Source: Aquipuribacter sp. SD81 (GTDB taxonomy: Bacteria; Actinomycetota; Actinomycetes; Actinomycetales; JBBAYJ01). From it: DNA of 64,000 nucleotides. The notes below the pieces were generated by a model. The model searched no databases, was not told the origin of the DNA, and worked only from the letters and a program-made list of their open reading frames with translations. This document shows, one piece after another, positions 1-8,422 of this stretch; position 1 is the first letter of the stretch, and the number at the start of each line of letters is the position of its first letter. The stretch covers positions 117,150 to 181,149 of the forward strand of contig NZ_JBBAYJ010000004.1 in the NCBI RefSeq assembly GCF_037153975.1, read 5' to 3'. Made by a program: the position numbers and the translations under genes.

Positions 1-133
1 CATGGGCTGCGGCGGCACGGTCGACTACCTCGTCGACACCGTCCTCAACTACCCGACCCTGTCCGAGGCGTACAAGGTCGCCGCGCTCGACGTGACGAAC
101 AAGATCCGGGCGGTCGAGCGGTTCGCCGTGTGA
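1..133 (+). CDS. sthA: Soluble NAD(P)+ transhydrogenase, C-terminal end (partial)
   Basis: Only the last 43 codons are in the window; the gene enters from the left and stops with TGA at 131-133. The visible peptide contains [17 protein letters not shown], the typical dimer-interface C-terminus of the Si-specific pyridine nucleotide transhydrogenase (SthA/UdhA), a flavoprotein of the dihydrolipoamide dehydrogenase superfamily that moves hydride between NADPH and NAD+ in the cytoplasm. The usual HPT of lipoamide dehydrogenases is replaced by YPT, which favours SthA. The FAD and NAD domains lie outside the window, so the assignment rests on this tail only. Confidence 0.75.
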   Translation, partial: MGCGGTVDYLVDTVLNYPTLSEAYKVAALDVTNKIRAVERFAV

Positions 134-142
134 GGCGTGGGT

Positions 143-187
143 CTGCGTCCCTGTCGACGGACGCGCCGTCCGTCGACAGGAACGCAG
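143..187. terminator. Bidirectional terminator hairpin between convergent genes
   Basis: Two 21-nt arms (143-163 and 167-187) pair with a single mismatch around a 3-nt loop. The hairpin sits between the end of the transhydrogenase gene and the end of the oppositely oriented pyrophosphatase gene, so it can end transcription from both sides. There is no clear U-run, as is common in high-GC actinobacteria. Confidence 0.75.
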
Positions 188-196
188 GCACGGGGC

Positions 197-2497
197 TCAG
201 ACGCGCGTGGCCACCGGCACGTCGTCGGTCATGCTCGACCTGCGGAACTTCGACACGACGACCGCGACGACGATGACGGCGAACGCGACACCGGCGATGC
301 CGTAGCGCAGCGCGTCGTTCTGCCCGTCGCCGATGCTGAGCGACACGACCGCGGGGGCGATGAGGACCGCGACGAGGTTCATCACCTTGATGAGCGGGTT
401 GATGGCCGGGCCGGCGGTGTCCTTGAACGGGTCACCGACGGTGTCGCCGATGATCGTCGCCTCGTGGGCGGGAGAGCCCTTGCCGCCGTGGGCGCCGTCC
501 TCGACGAGCTTCTTCGCGTTGTCCCACGCGCCGCCGGAGTTGGCGAGCAGCACGGCCATGAGCGCACCGGCCGCGATCGCGCCGGCGAGGTAGCCCGCGA
601 GGGGGCCGACACCGAGGCCGAAGCCGACGGCGATCGGCGCGAAGGCGGCGAGCAGGCCCGGCGTGGCGAGCTCGCGCAGCGAGTCGCGCGTCACGATGTC
701 GACGACCTTGCCGTACTCGGGCTTGCCCGTGCCCTCCATGATCCCGGGGATGTCGCGGAACTGGCGGCGCACCTCGAACACGACGGCGCCGGCCGCCCGG
801 CCGACCGCGTTGATGGCCAGGCCCGAGAAGAGGAACACGACGGCCGCGCCGAGCAGGACGCCGACGAGCGTGGCCGGGGAGACGATGCCGTAGTCGACGC
901 TGTCGAGCGCGGCGCCCGCCTCGCCGAGCGCGGTGCGGATCGCGTCGGTGTAGGAGCCGAAGAGCGCCGTCGCCGCCAGCACGGCGGTCGCGATGGCGAT
1001 GCCCTTGGTGATGGCCTTGGTCGTGTTCCCCACCGCGTCGAGGTCGGTGAGGATCTGCGCGCCGGTCGCGTCGACGTCGCCGGACATCTCGGCGATGCCC
1101 TGGGCGTTGTCGCTCACCGGGCCGAAGGTGTCCATCGCGACGATGACGCCGACGGTGGTGAGCAGGCCGCAGCCGGCGAGCGCGATGAGGAACAGCGACA
1201 GCGTGACCGAGCCGCCGCCGAGCAGGAAGAGGCCGAAGACGGCCGCGGCGAGGACACCGACGGTGTAGACGGCGGACTCCAGGCCGAGGCCGAAGCCGGA
1301 CAGCACGACCGTCGCAGGACCGGTGAGGGCCGTCTCCGCGACGTTGCGGGTGGGCGGCTTGATGGTGTCGGTGAAGTAGCCGGTGAGCCACAGGATGACG
1401 CCGGCCAGCACGATGCCGACGACGACCGCGACGGTGGCGACCAGGCGGGGGTCGCCCGGCAGGTCGAGGATCGCGGTGTCGGCGACCTCGGAGAACTCGG
1501 AGAACGACCCCGGCAGGTACAGGTACGCGGCGGCCGCGGACAGCGCCGCGGCGATGAGCGCCGACAGGTAGAAGCCACGGTTGATCGAGGTGAGGCCCGA
1601 CTCGCCCTCGCGCGGCTTCACGAGGTAGACGCCGAGGACCGCCGTGATCGCACCGAGCGCGGGCACGATGAGCGGGAACACGAGACCGGCCTCGCCGAAG
1701 GCGGCCTTGCCGAGGATGAGGGCGGCCACGAGCGTGACGGCGTAGGACTCGAAGAGGTCCGCGGCCATGCCGGCGCAGTCGCCGACGTTGTCGCCGACGT
1801 TGTCGGCGATCGTCGCGGCGTTGCGCGGGTCGTCCTCCGGGATGCCCGCCTCGACCTTGCCGACGAGGTCGGCACCGACGTCGGCGCCCTTGGTGAAGAT
1901 GCCGCCGCCGACGCGCATGAACATGGCGAGGAGGGCGGCCCCGAAGCCGAAGCCCTCGAGCACGGTGGGGGCGCTGCTGCGGTAGATGAGCACGACGAGC
2001 GCCGCGCCGAGCAGGCCGAGGCCGACCGTCGCCATGCCGACCGTCCCGCCGGTGCGGAACGCGATGCGCATGCCGAGGTCGCGGCCGCCGGGGTGGCGGG
2101 CCGCGGCGGCGACGCGCAGGTTGGCGCGGGTGGCCAGCCACATGCCGAGGTAGCCGATGCCGGCGGAGAACGCGGCGCCGACGACGAAGGCGATGCTGCG
2201 CCCGACGCGGATGTCGCCGTCGCCCGGCAGCAGGAACAGCAGGCCGAAGACGAGGACGACGAACAGGCCGAGGGTCCGGAACTGCCGGCTCAGGTAGGCC
2301 GAGGCCCCCTCCTGCACGGCGGTGGCGATCTCCCCCATGCCCGGCGTGCCCTCGGGGGCGCTGAGGACCTGGCGGCGGAAGACGGCGGCCATGGCCAGCG
2401 ACGCGACGGCGATCGCGAAGACCACGGCGACGATGGCGTACGACGACGCGCCGAAGCCGACGTCGACCCCTCCGGCCGCGAGCGTGGGGCTGGGCAT
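197..2497 (-). CDS. hppA: Membrane H+-translocating pyrophosphatase, K+-independent type
   Basis: A 766-residue integral membrane protein that hydrolyses pyrophosphate and pumps protons. The family's cytoplasmic catalytic motif DVGADLVGKVEAGIPEDD is near residues 200-220, with further acidic clusters (DNVGDNVGD) just after it and a third (GDTVGDPFKDTAGPA) near the C-terminus. About 16 hydrophobic segments fit the family length. The selectivity motif reads GNTTKAITKG, with Lys at about 494 and Thr three residues on; in this family that Lys marks the K+-independent class, whereas K+-dependent enzymes have Ala. Start ATG at 2497 is preceded by GAGGAGG. No partner gene is in an operon with it. 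Confidence 0.95.
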   Translation of the reverse strand: MPSPTLAAGGVDVGFGASSYAIVAVVFAIAVASLAMAAVFRRQVLSAPEGTPGMGEIATAVQEGASAYLSRQFRTLGLFVVLVFGLLFLLPGDGDIRVGRSIAFVVGAAFSAGIGYLGMWLATRANLRVAAAARHPGGRDLGMRIAFRTGGTVGMATVGLGLLGAALVVLIYRSSAPTVLEGFGFGAALLAMFMRVGGGIFTKGADVGADLVGKVEAGIPEDDPRNAATIADNVGDNVGDCAGMAADLFESYAVTLVAALILGKAAFGEAGLVFPLIVPALGAITAVLGVYLVKPREGESGLTSINRGFYLSALIAAALSAAAAYLYLPGSFSEFSEVADTAILDLPGDPRLVATVAVVVGIVLAGVILWLTGYFTDTIKPPTRNVAETALTGPATVVLSGFGLGLESAVYTVGVLAAAVFGLFLLGGGSVTLSLFLIALAGCGLLTTVGVIVAMDTFGPVSDNAQGIAEMSGDVDATGAQILTDLDAVGNTTKAITKGIAIATAVLAATALFGSYTDAIRTALGEAGAALDSVDYGIVSPATLVGVLLGAAVVFLFSGLAINAVGRAAGAVVFEVRRQFRDIPGIMEGTGKPEYGKVVDIVTRDSLRELATPGLLAAFAPIAVGFGLGVGPLAGYLAGAIAAGALMAVLLANSGGAWDNAKKLVEDGAHGGKGSPAHEATIIGDTVGDPFKDTAGPAINPLIKVMNLVAVLIAPAVVSLSIGDGQNDALRYGIAGVAFAVIVVAVVVSKFRRSSMTDDVPVATRV

Positions 2498-2744
2498 CGG
2501 TCCTCCTCAGGACGGCCGGGCAGGGCCGTGTCGTGGTGCGGTCCAGCACCGGCTGGACGGTGGCGTGCGGGTGGGTGGTGCAGCACCTGCCGCGGCGGCA
2601 CACCGGCAGCCTCGTCGTCGAGTCACCGGGGCCCCCTCTGTCACGGTGGGTGAGCGCTCGGAGTCTAGGGGGTGGGGGCAGCGCCCGCCGACACCCGGGC
2701 GGACCGGTGTGGCCCGCGTCACGTCGCGGAGGTGGCCGCCCGGG

Positions 2745-3179
2745 TCAGAGGAGGTCGCGCCAGGTCAGCACCGTGACGTCGCCGTCGACGTGGACGTCGT
2801 CGGCCAGCCCGCGCAGCAGGGCGAGCGCGAGGTCGTCGCCGCCGGCCTCGGGCAGGCCGGTCGCGACGCTGCTGAGCAACGACAGGCCCCCGCCGACGCG
2901 GACCACGAACTGCTCACCCAGCTCGCCGCCGGGGCCGAGGACCACCTCGACCGCGCGGTCGGTGATGGTGTTGAGCGCCCACGTCACCGCCTCGCCGACG
3001 GCGATGCGCACCTCGTCGACGCGGTCCTCGGGCAGCCCCTCGCGCCGCGCGACCGCGGCCGCGACGAGGCGGGCGGTCCGGACGTTCTCCGGGGAGCCGC
3101 CGATCCGCAGGACGACGTCCTCGTCGCCCGCGACGGCCCCCATCGGCAGCTCCACGGCGTCGGACCCCGGCGACGGCAC
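2745..3179 (-). CDS. RsbW/SpoIIAB-like anti-sigma regulatory factor, degenerate
   Basis: A 144-residue protein with the fold pattern of HATPase_c_2 anti-sigma kinases: an N-terminal strand, the helix ENVRTARLVAAAVARREGL, then DEVRIAVGEAVTWAL. It follows a STAS-domain gene by 4 bp, the usual antagonist-kinase pairing that controls an alternative sigma factor. Two ATP-site features look lost: the N-box EAxxN reads EAVTW (Trp67 for Asn), and no DxGxG is visible in the C-terminal half. It may therefore bind a partner without phosphorylating it. GTG start at 3179. No sigma factor gene is adjacent. Confidence 0.7.
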   Translation of the reverse strand: MPSPGSDAVELPMGAVAGDEDVVLRIGGSPENVRTARLVAAAVARREGLPEDRVDEVRIAVGEAVTWALNTITDRAVEVVLGPGGELGEQFVVRVGGGLSLLSSVATGLPEAGGDDLALALLRGLADDVHVDGDVTVLTWRDLL

Positions 3180-3183
3180 GACC

Positions 3184-3576
3184 TCAGCCGGCCGTGCCGG
3201 TGCCGTCCCGGCCCGCCTCCGCGGCCCCGCCGTCGGAGGCCGAGGAGCCGAGGGCCTCGTCGAGCGAGCCGTGGATGGTGAAGACCTTCGTCAGGCCGGT
3301 GATGCGGAAGACCTTGAGGATCTTCTCGCTGGAGCAGACCAGCTCGAGGTCGCCGTCCATGGTGCGCACCCGCTTGAGCCCGCCGACGAGGACCCCGAGG
3401 CCCGTCGAGTCGAGGAAGTCGGTGCCGCTCATGTCCACGACGATGTGGCGGGCGCCGTCGGCGACGGCGTCGTTGAGCTGGCTGCGCAGCTGGGGGGCGG
3501 TGTACACGTCGATCTCGCCGCCGACCTCGACGACCGTCCGGTCACCGACCGTCCGCGTGGCCAGGGACAGGTCCAC
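3184..3576 (-). CDS. STAS-domain anti-sigma factor antagonist
   Basis: About 130 residues. Strand-helix pattern of the STAS domain with [17 protein letters not shown] near the N-terminus and [18 protein letters not shown] at about residues 46-62. Ser57 in DSTGLG is the residue phosphorylated in SpoIIAA/RsbV proteins, and it is present. The GTG start at 3576 is chosen because GAGGAGGA precedes it; the open frame extends further upstream without a good site. The C-terminal 25 residues are Gly/Ala/Asp-rich and probably disordered. First gene of a two-gene operon with the anti-sigma-like gene downstream. Confidence 0.85.
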   Translation of the reverse strand: MDLSLATRTVGDRTVVEVGGEIDVYTAPQLRSQLNDAVADGARHIVVDMSGTDFLDSTGLGVLVGGLKRVRTMDGDLELVCSSEKILKVFRITGLTKVFTIHGSLDEALGSSASDGGAAEAGRDGTGTAG

Positions 3577-3773
3577 GGGGGTCCTCCTCGTCAGTCCGTT
3601 CACGCGCTCCCGCGCGTGCGCCGCCGGGGGTCTCCCGGGGCGCTCCGCGACAGTCAAGCACCCACCCGCCTCCCTCGTCCTGTCCACGCGGGGCGGGTCG
3701 CCCGATCCGCCCCCACCCGACCCGACGTGTCCCGGTGCTCGGATCCGTCCGGGGCGTGGTCCACCCTGGGACC

Positions 3774-6350
3774 GTGCACGAGCCCGAGGTCGCGACGCTG
3801 ACGGGGGCCGGCGTGCCCGCGCCGGGCCGGCCGGCGGGGTCGGTGCCGGACCTGCCGCCCGCCGCCCGCGCGGTGCTGGCCGACCCGCGCGCGGCCCACT
3901 GCGTGCGCGGGGTGCTCGTCGACCCCGCGAGGCGGGCCGACACCGTGCCGTTCCCCGCCTGGACCCACCCGGCGCTGCTGGACCGGCTCGCCCGCCACGG
4001 CATCGGCTCCGCGTGGTCGCACCAGGTGGAGGCGGCCGAGGCCCTGCGGGCCGGGCGTCACGTGGTGCTGTCCTCCGGTACCGCGTCCGGCAAGTCGCTG
4101 GCGTACCTGCTGCCGGTGCTGTCGGGGGTGCTCGACGCGCTCGACGGCCCGCAGGGCGCCCACGACGCGCCGTGCGCGCTGTACCTGTCGCCGACCAAGG
4201 CGCTCGCCGCGGACCAGGACCGCCGGCTGCGGGAGCTGGGGGTCCCCGGGCTGCTCACCGGCACGGTGGACGGTGACGCCTCACGCGAGCAGCGCGACTG
4301 GGTGCGCGACCACGCGCACGTCGTGCTGTCGAACCCCGACCTGCTCGCCCACGCGCTGCTGCCGGACCACGCCCGCTGGTCGCGGCTCCTGCGCCGGCTG
4401 CGCTGGGTCGTCGTCGACGAGTGCCACGTCTACCGAGGCGTCTTCGGGGCGCACGTCGGGGCGGTGCTGCGACGCCTGCGGCGCGTCGCCGCCGCGCACG
4501 GCGCCCGACCGGCCGTGGTGCTGTGCTCCGCGACGGTGGCCGAGCCCGGCCGCTTCGCCGAGCGGCTGCTCGGGGAGCCCGTCCTCACCGTGGACGTCGA
4601 CGGCTCGCCGCACCCCGGTCGGGTCACGGTCCTGTGGGACCCCGTGGTGGGGACCGACGGGACGGGGCGCGGCGCGGGCGACGGACCCGGGGACGGACCC
4701 GGGGACGGGCACGGGCACGGCGGCGAGCACGGCGACGAGCACGGCGACGGGGACCGGTCGGGTCTCCGGGACGGCTCGGGCGGGGCGCGGGACGTCGGGG
4801 CCGACCGGACGGGCGGCGGTCCCGGGTCCGGTCCCGGGTCGGGTCGCGACCAGGTCCGCCGGCGCTCCGCGACGACTGAGTCCGCCGACCTCCTGGCCGG
4901 ACTCGTCGGCTCGGGGACGCGCACCCTCGCCTTCGTGGGCAGCCGACGCGGCACCGAGGTGATCGCCGCCCGCGCGCGCGAGCACCTCGTCGACCGGCAC
5001 GGCGCGCTCGAGGGGGCCGCGCTCGCGGGCACCGTCGTGCCCTACCGCGGTGGCCACCTGCCCGAGGAGCGACGCGCCACCGAGCGGGGTCTGCGTGACG
5101 GGTCGGTGCGCGGGGTGGCCGCGACGTCGGCGCTCGAGCTGGGCGTGGACGTGGTCGGCCTCGACGCGGTCGTGATGGCCGGCTGGCCCGGGTCGCTCGC
5201 GTCGTGGCGGCAGCGGCTGGGTCGGGCCGGACGGGCCGACGTGCCCGGCACGGGGGTGCTCGTCGCCCACGACGACCCGCTCGACGCCTACGTGCTGGCC
5301 CACCCCGACCGCGTCCTCAGCGGCGGGCACGAGGCGGTGACGACCGACCCCGACAACCCCTACGTCCTCCTGCCGCACCTCGCCGCCGCGGCGGCCGAGC
5401 TGCCGCTCACCGAGGTCGACCTCGCGCTCTTCGGCCCTGCGGCCGCCCCGCTCGTCGACGTGCTCGTGGAGCGCGGCGACCTGCGGCGACGCCCCGGCGG
5501 CTGGTTCTGGTCCCGGCCGCACCGCCCGGGCGTCGACCTGCGCGGGTCCGGTGGCGCGGAGGTGCAGCTGGTCGAGGCCGCCACGGGCCGCGTGCTCGGC
5601 ACGGTCGACGCGTCCCGGGCGACCGCGACCGTGCACCCCGGCGCCGTCTACGAGCACCTGCTGCGCCGCTACGTCGTCGAGGAGCTCGACCTCGACGGCG
5701 GCTGCGCCCTGCTGCGCGCCGAGGACCCCGGCTACGTGACGTTCTCCCGCTCGGTCACGACGACGCACGTCGTGGCCGTCGAGCGCGAGCGTGCGCTCGG
5801 GGAGGGCGGTGCCGGCTTCGGCACCCTGGACGTCGTCGAGGCCGTCACGGGGTTCGTCCGCGTCGACCCGCGCTCGGGCGCGGTGCTGGACCAGGAGCAC
5901 CTGGACCTGCCCACGCGCACGATGCGGACGCGGGGGGCGTGGGTGCTCGCCCCGACCTCGCCGGACGCGCCGGGCGGGCGACGAGGTCGCGGCGCCGTCG
6001 CCGGTCGCGCCGTGGCGGCGCTGCACGCGGCCGAGCACGCCCTCACCTCGCTCGTGCCCCTCGTGACGGTCAGCGACCGCCACGACGTCGGCGGCAGCCA
6101 CGACGCCCACCACCCGGACCTCGCCGGGCCGGCCGTGCTGCTGCACGACACCTGGCCCGGTGGCGCCGGGTTCGCGGAACGGGCCTTCGAGCAGGTCGAG
6201 GCGCTCGTCGACGCCGCCGCGGAGGCGGTCGGCGGGTGCTCGTGCCGGGGCGGGTGCCCGGCGTGCGTGGTGCGCGCCGGGTGCGGCAGCGGCAACCAGC
6301 CGCTCGACAAGGCCGGGGCGGTCGGGCTGCTGCGGTTGCTGCGCGGCTGA
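3774..6350 (+). CDS. mrfA: MrfA/Hrq1-like DEAH-box DNA repair helicase
   Basis: An 858-residue superfamily 2 helicase. Motif [13 protein letters not shown] lies near residues 101-112, motif II DECH near 216, motif III SAT near 252, and motif [12 protein letters not shown] near 481. The C-terminal DUF1998/MrfA zinc region ([16 protein letters not shown], about 820-840) holds four closely spaced cysteines. B. subtilis MrfA and fungal Hrq1 act in mitomycin-type crosslink repair. A Gly/Asp/His low-complexity insert occupies about residues 300-365, between the two RecA-like domains. GTG at 3774 is preferred over GTG 3735; neither has a strong ribosome site, and a -10-like CACCCT six bases upstream would suit a leaderless mRNA. 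A helicase flanks the Tad locus in many actinobacteria (Rv3649 in M. tuberculosis). Confidence 0.88.
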   Translation: MHEPEVATLTGAGVPAPGRPAGSVPDLPPAARAVLADPRAAHCVRGVLVDPARRADTVPFPAWTHPALLDRLARHGIGSAWSHQVEAAEALRAGRHVVLSSGTASGKSLAYLLPVLSGVLDALDGPQGAHDAPCALYLSPTKALAADQDRRLRELGVPGLLTGTVDGDASREQRDWVRDHAHVVLSNPDLLAHALLPDHARWSRLLRRLRWVVVDECHVYRGVFGAHVGAVLRRLRRVAAAHGARPAVVLCSATVAEPGRFAERLLGEPVLTVDVDGSPHPGRVTVLWDPVVGTDGTGRGAGDGPGDGPGDGHGHGGEHGDEHGDGDRSGLRDGSGGARDVGADRTGGGPGSGPGSGRDQVRRRSATTESADLLAGLVGSGTRTLAFVGSRRGTEVIAARAREHLVDRHGALEGAALAGTVVPYRGGHLPEERRATERGLRDGSVRGVAATSALELGVDVVGLDAVVMAGWPGSLASWRQRLGRAGRADVPGTGVLVAHDDPLDAYVLAHPDRVLSGGHEAVTTDPDNPYVLLPHLAAAAAELPLTEVDLALFGPAAAPLVDVLVERGDLRRRPGGWFWSRPHRPGVDLRGSGGAEVQLVEAATGRVLGTVDASRATATVHPGAVYEHLLRRYVVEELDLDGGCALLRAEDPGYVTFSRSVTTTHVVAVERERALGEGGAGFGTLDVVEAVTGFVRVDPRSGAVLDQEHLDLPTRTMRTRGAWVLAPTSPDAPGGRRGRGAVAGRAVAALHAAEHALTSLVPLVTVSDRHDVGGSHDAHHPDLAGPAVLLHDTWPGGAGFAERAFEQVEALVDAAAEAVGGCSCRGGCPACVVRAGCGSGNQPLDKAGAVGLLRLLRG

Positions 6351-6464
6351 CGGGAGCCGCCGGGCGCGCCGGGGGGACCTCGCCCCGGGCCGCCGCTAGC
6401 GTGGACGGACCGACGAGCCGGACCTTCCGCGGCCGGCCGCGCGGCGACACGGAAGGAAGGCGCC

Positions 6465-7112
6465 ATGATCGTTCTCGGCATCCTGCTGCTGGTGGTGGCG
6501 CTGGCTGTGCTGGCGTTCGTCCTGCTCGGGGGCCTGCCCCCCAGCACCGACACCGACGTGTCCATCGAGGTGTACGGGCTCGCCCTCGACACGACGGCCG
6601 TCGCGGTGTTCGCCCTCGGCGCCCTCACCCTGCTGCTCCTGGAGCTCGCCGTCCTGGCGATGCGTTCGGGCGCCCGCAAGTCGGCCCGCCGGCGCGCGGA
6701 GCTGCAGCGGCTGCGTCGCGTCGAGGCCGAGGTGCAGTCGCGGCAGGCCGCCGAGGCCCAGCGCAACGCCGCGGCCGAGCCCGTCTACGCCCCTGCCGCC
6801 GCACCCTTCGCGCGTCGCGAGAGCGCCGAGCGTCCGCCCGTGCGGCCGGACGGCGACACCGGTTCGCACGACGCGCACAGGGGCGACGACCGGCACGACG
6901 ACCGGCACGAGGGCGACCGGCCGACGGGCGAGCGGCCCGACGCGGCGACCGACGACCGGGTCGACGAGTCCCGGCGGGACCGGCCCGGTGACGACGACAC
7001 GGCGGTGGACCGCCGTCCGGACGACAGCGCGGAGTCCGCTCCCGGCCCGCTCGCCACGCCGAGCCCCACCCGACCCACCACGGCACCGGACGAGCACGAC
7101 CGGAGCTCCTGA
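6465..7112 (+). CDS. Two-TM membrane protein with long acidic/His-rich cytoplasmic tail
   Basis: 215 residues, preceded by GGAAGGAAGG. Two membrane helices are evident: residues 2-23 (IVLGILLLVVALAVLAFVLL) and about 45-66. A basic segment (RSGARKSARRRAELQRLRR) then leads into a predicted helix, followed by about 100 disordered residues rich in Asp, Arg and His (for example DDRHDDRHEGDR). The N-terminal part resembles LapA/DUF1049-like double-TM proteins, but I do not recognise the family with confidence. It converges on the Tad pilus operon and is not coupled to it. Confidence 0.7.
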   Translation: MIVLGILLLVVALAVLAFVLLGGLPPSTDTDVSIEVYGLALDTTAVAVFALGALTLLLLELAVLAMRSGARKSARRRAELQRLRRVEAEVQSRQAAEAQRNAAAEPVYAPAAAPFARRESAERPPVRPDGDTGSHDAHRGDDRHDDRHEGDRPTGERPDAATDDRVDESRRDRPGDDDTAVDRRPDDSAESAPGPLATPSPTRPTTAPDEHDRSS

Positions 7113-7146
7113 CCCACGCACCGGCTGCGGCTCGCGCCGCAGCCCG

Positions 7147-7181
7147 GTGGCGGCGTCCCGCCACGGGGAGGAGCGCTCCTC
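7147..7181. terminator. Double hairpin between convergent genes
   Basis: Two consecutive hairpins: GTGGCGG/CCGCCAC (7147-7153 with 7158-7164), and the 14-bp palindrome GAGGAGCGCTCCTC (7168-7181). They lie between the 3' ends of the two-TM protein gene and the TadG-like gene. A third possible stem (CCGGCTGCGG with CCGCAGCCCGG) lies just upstream at about 7120-7147. Confidence 0.6.
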
Positions 7182-7182
7182 C

Positions 7183-7542
7183 TCACGGCGCGGGTCCGGC
7201 CCGTGACCGGCCGCTGACCCCGACGCCGGGGTCGAGGCGGACGAGGCGACCGCCGAGCCGGACGGGCGCCCTCACCTCGACCGTCACGTCCCGACCTGCC
7301 ACGGCGCACCTCGTAAGCGTCACCGGCCGGCCGGTGTGCGCGGCGGTGACCGCGGCAGCCCGCTCGCACGACTCGGCGTGCGTCGAGCCCGTCGACAGTG
7401 ACGCCGCGGCCGCGAGCGCCGCGAGGTCCGCCACGGCGTCGGCCTGCGCCCGCGACACCGCGACCTGCCCGACGCCGGCGACGACGGAGCAGGCGAGCAG
7501 GCAGCCGCCGAGGGCGACCGACACCGTCGCCACCGCCGTCAC
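7183..7542 (-). CDS. TadG-like (Rv3654c-type) pilus-locus protein
   Basis: 119 residues. One N-terminal membrane helix (about residues 3-28, VATVSVALGGCLLACSVVAG) is followed by SRAQADAVADLAALAAAASL, the signature of TadE/TadG-like secretion-neighbourhood proteins such as Rv3654c. A pair of cysteines (CERA and LTRCAVAG) may form a disulphide outside the cell. The GTG start at 7542 overlaps the preceding TadE stop as GTGA, so it is translationally coupled as last gene of the Tad operon. Probable role: pseudopilin or assembly factor of the Flp pilus. Confidence 0.8.
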   Translation of the reverse strand: MTAVATVSVALGGCLLACSVVAGVGQVAVSRAQADAVADLAALAAAASLSTGSTHAESCERAAAVTAAHTGRPVTLTRCAVAGRDVTVEVRAPVRLGGRLVRLDPGVGVSGRSRAGPAP

Positions 7543-7925
7543 GGCCCGGGCTCCCGCCACGCGTGGGCGGTGCAGGACAGCGTCGTGACGTCGGCCGGCA
7601 GCAGCAGCGCCCCGGGCGCCCGCACCCGGGTCGTCACCCTCACCGCCACCATGCCCGAGGGTGCGGCCGACACGGCGACCGTCCCCGGCCCGCGCAGCAC
7701 GGCCTCGCCCGCGGCACGGGCCGCGGGCGCACCGTCCCCGCGAGCGAGCGCCCGGGCCGCCGCCCGGGCCGAGTCCGCGCACGTGAGCGCCCCGGCCGAG
7801 AGCGCACCCCCGGCCAGGACGACGGCGAGGGCGAGAACCACGACGGGCAGCACGACGGCCGTCTCCGCCGTCACGGTCCCGCGGTCGCCGCGTCCGCGAC
7901 GGTCCGTCCCCGGCCACCCGCTCAC
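7539..7925 (-). CDS. TadE-family pseudopilin-like protein
   Basis: 128 residues. A basic N-terminus is followed by GTVTAETAVVLPVVVLALAVVLAGG, with the conserved Glu after the basic stretch and a single hydrophobic helix (about residues 21-43), the TadE signature. A C-terminal extracellular domain contains TLSCTAHAW. The GTG start at 7925 overlaps the stop of a 21-codon ORF as GTGA; GAGGGGGG about 12 bases upstream may serve as its ribosome site. Member of the Flp pilus assembly operon, acting at the membrane. Confidence 0.85.
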   Translation of the reverse strand: MSGWPGTDRRGRGDRGTVTAETAVVLPVVVLALAVVLAGGALSAGALTCADSARAAARALARGDGAPAARAAGEAVLRGPGTVAVSAAPSGMVAVRVTTRVRAPGALLLPADVTTLSCTAHAWREPGP

Positions 7926-7987
7926 GGTTCGCCCGCACCCCCCTCGTCGACCCGGGTGACCGGCGCCCCGACGCTGCCCGCGGTCAC
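7922..7987 (-). CDS. 21-codon linker ORF coupled on both sides
   Basis: A GTG-started frame of 21 codons (VTAGSVGAPVTRVDEGGAGEP) exactly fills the space between the pilin and TadE genes. Its start overlaps the pilin stop as GTGA, and its stop overlaps the TadE start as GTGA. It has no hydrophobic segment and no recognised family. It may be a translational relay that carries ribosomes from pilin to tadE, or a chance frame; the double GTGA geometry is what makes it notable. Confidence 0.35.
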   Translation of the reverse strand: MTAGSVGAPVTRVDEGGAGEP

Positions 7988-8253
7988 GGCGTGCCGAGGG
8001 CGCTGCGGATGAGCGCGGTGAGCATCTCCTGCACCTCGCCGCTGCGGAGCACCGCGTACAGCAGCCCGGCGAAGCCGACGGCGGCGAGGGTCGCGACGGC
8101 GTACTCGGCCGTCGCCATGCCGGCGTCCCCGGCCCACCGGGCCGCGGGTGCGCCGCTGTCGGGCGCGCGCTCGGGTGCCGGTGCGACCCCGTCCCCGCGG
8201 GCGCCGGTCGGCGTCGACGGCGTGGTTCCGGCGGTGCTGCTCCTGCGTGACAT
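7984..8253 (-). CDS. DUF4244 Flp-pilin-like protein
   Basis: 89 residues. The ATG at 8253 has GGGAGG upstream. A disordered 40-residue leader is followed by GDAGMATAEYAVATLAAVGFAGLLYAVLRSG, the DUF4244 signature (compare Rv3656c): a glycine before a Met/Ala-Thr-Ala-Glu-Tyr motif and one long hydrophobic helix, like Flp-type prepilins cleaved before the helix. Glu at +5 of the mature peptide is conserved. The likely product is the structural pilin of the Tad pilus. No prepilin peptidase gene is in the window. Confidence 0.88.
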   Translation of the reverse strand: MSRRSSTAGTTPSTPTGARGDGVAPAPERAPDSGAPAARWAGDAGMATAEYAVATLAAVGFAGLLYAVLRSGEVQEMLTALIRSALGTP

Positions 8254-8422
8254 GGTGCCTCCCAGTGACTGCGGGCCGGTCGGCCCGTCCCTGCCCCGAC
8301 CCTGACGGCGACGGCCGACCCGGCGCGGGCCGCCGACGCCGGTCGGTGGACGACGGGGGTCCCTCCGGCCTGTGGGCACATCGCGGGCACGCCCGCGGGC
8401 ACGGCGGGGCGCGGCCGGCGCG

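Noticed and set aside
137..2653. A long plus-strand open frame antisense to hppA
   Set aside because: It is an Arg/Asp/Gly-rich shadow without domains; stops are rare in all frames at this GC content, and the minus strand encodes a complete pyrophosphatase.
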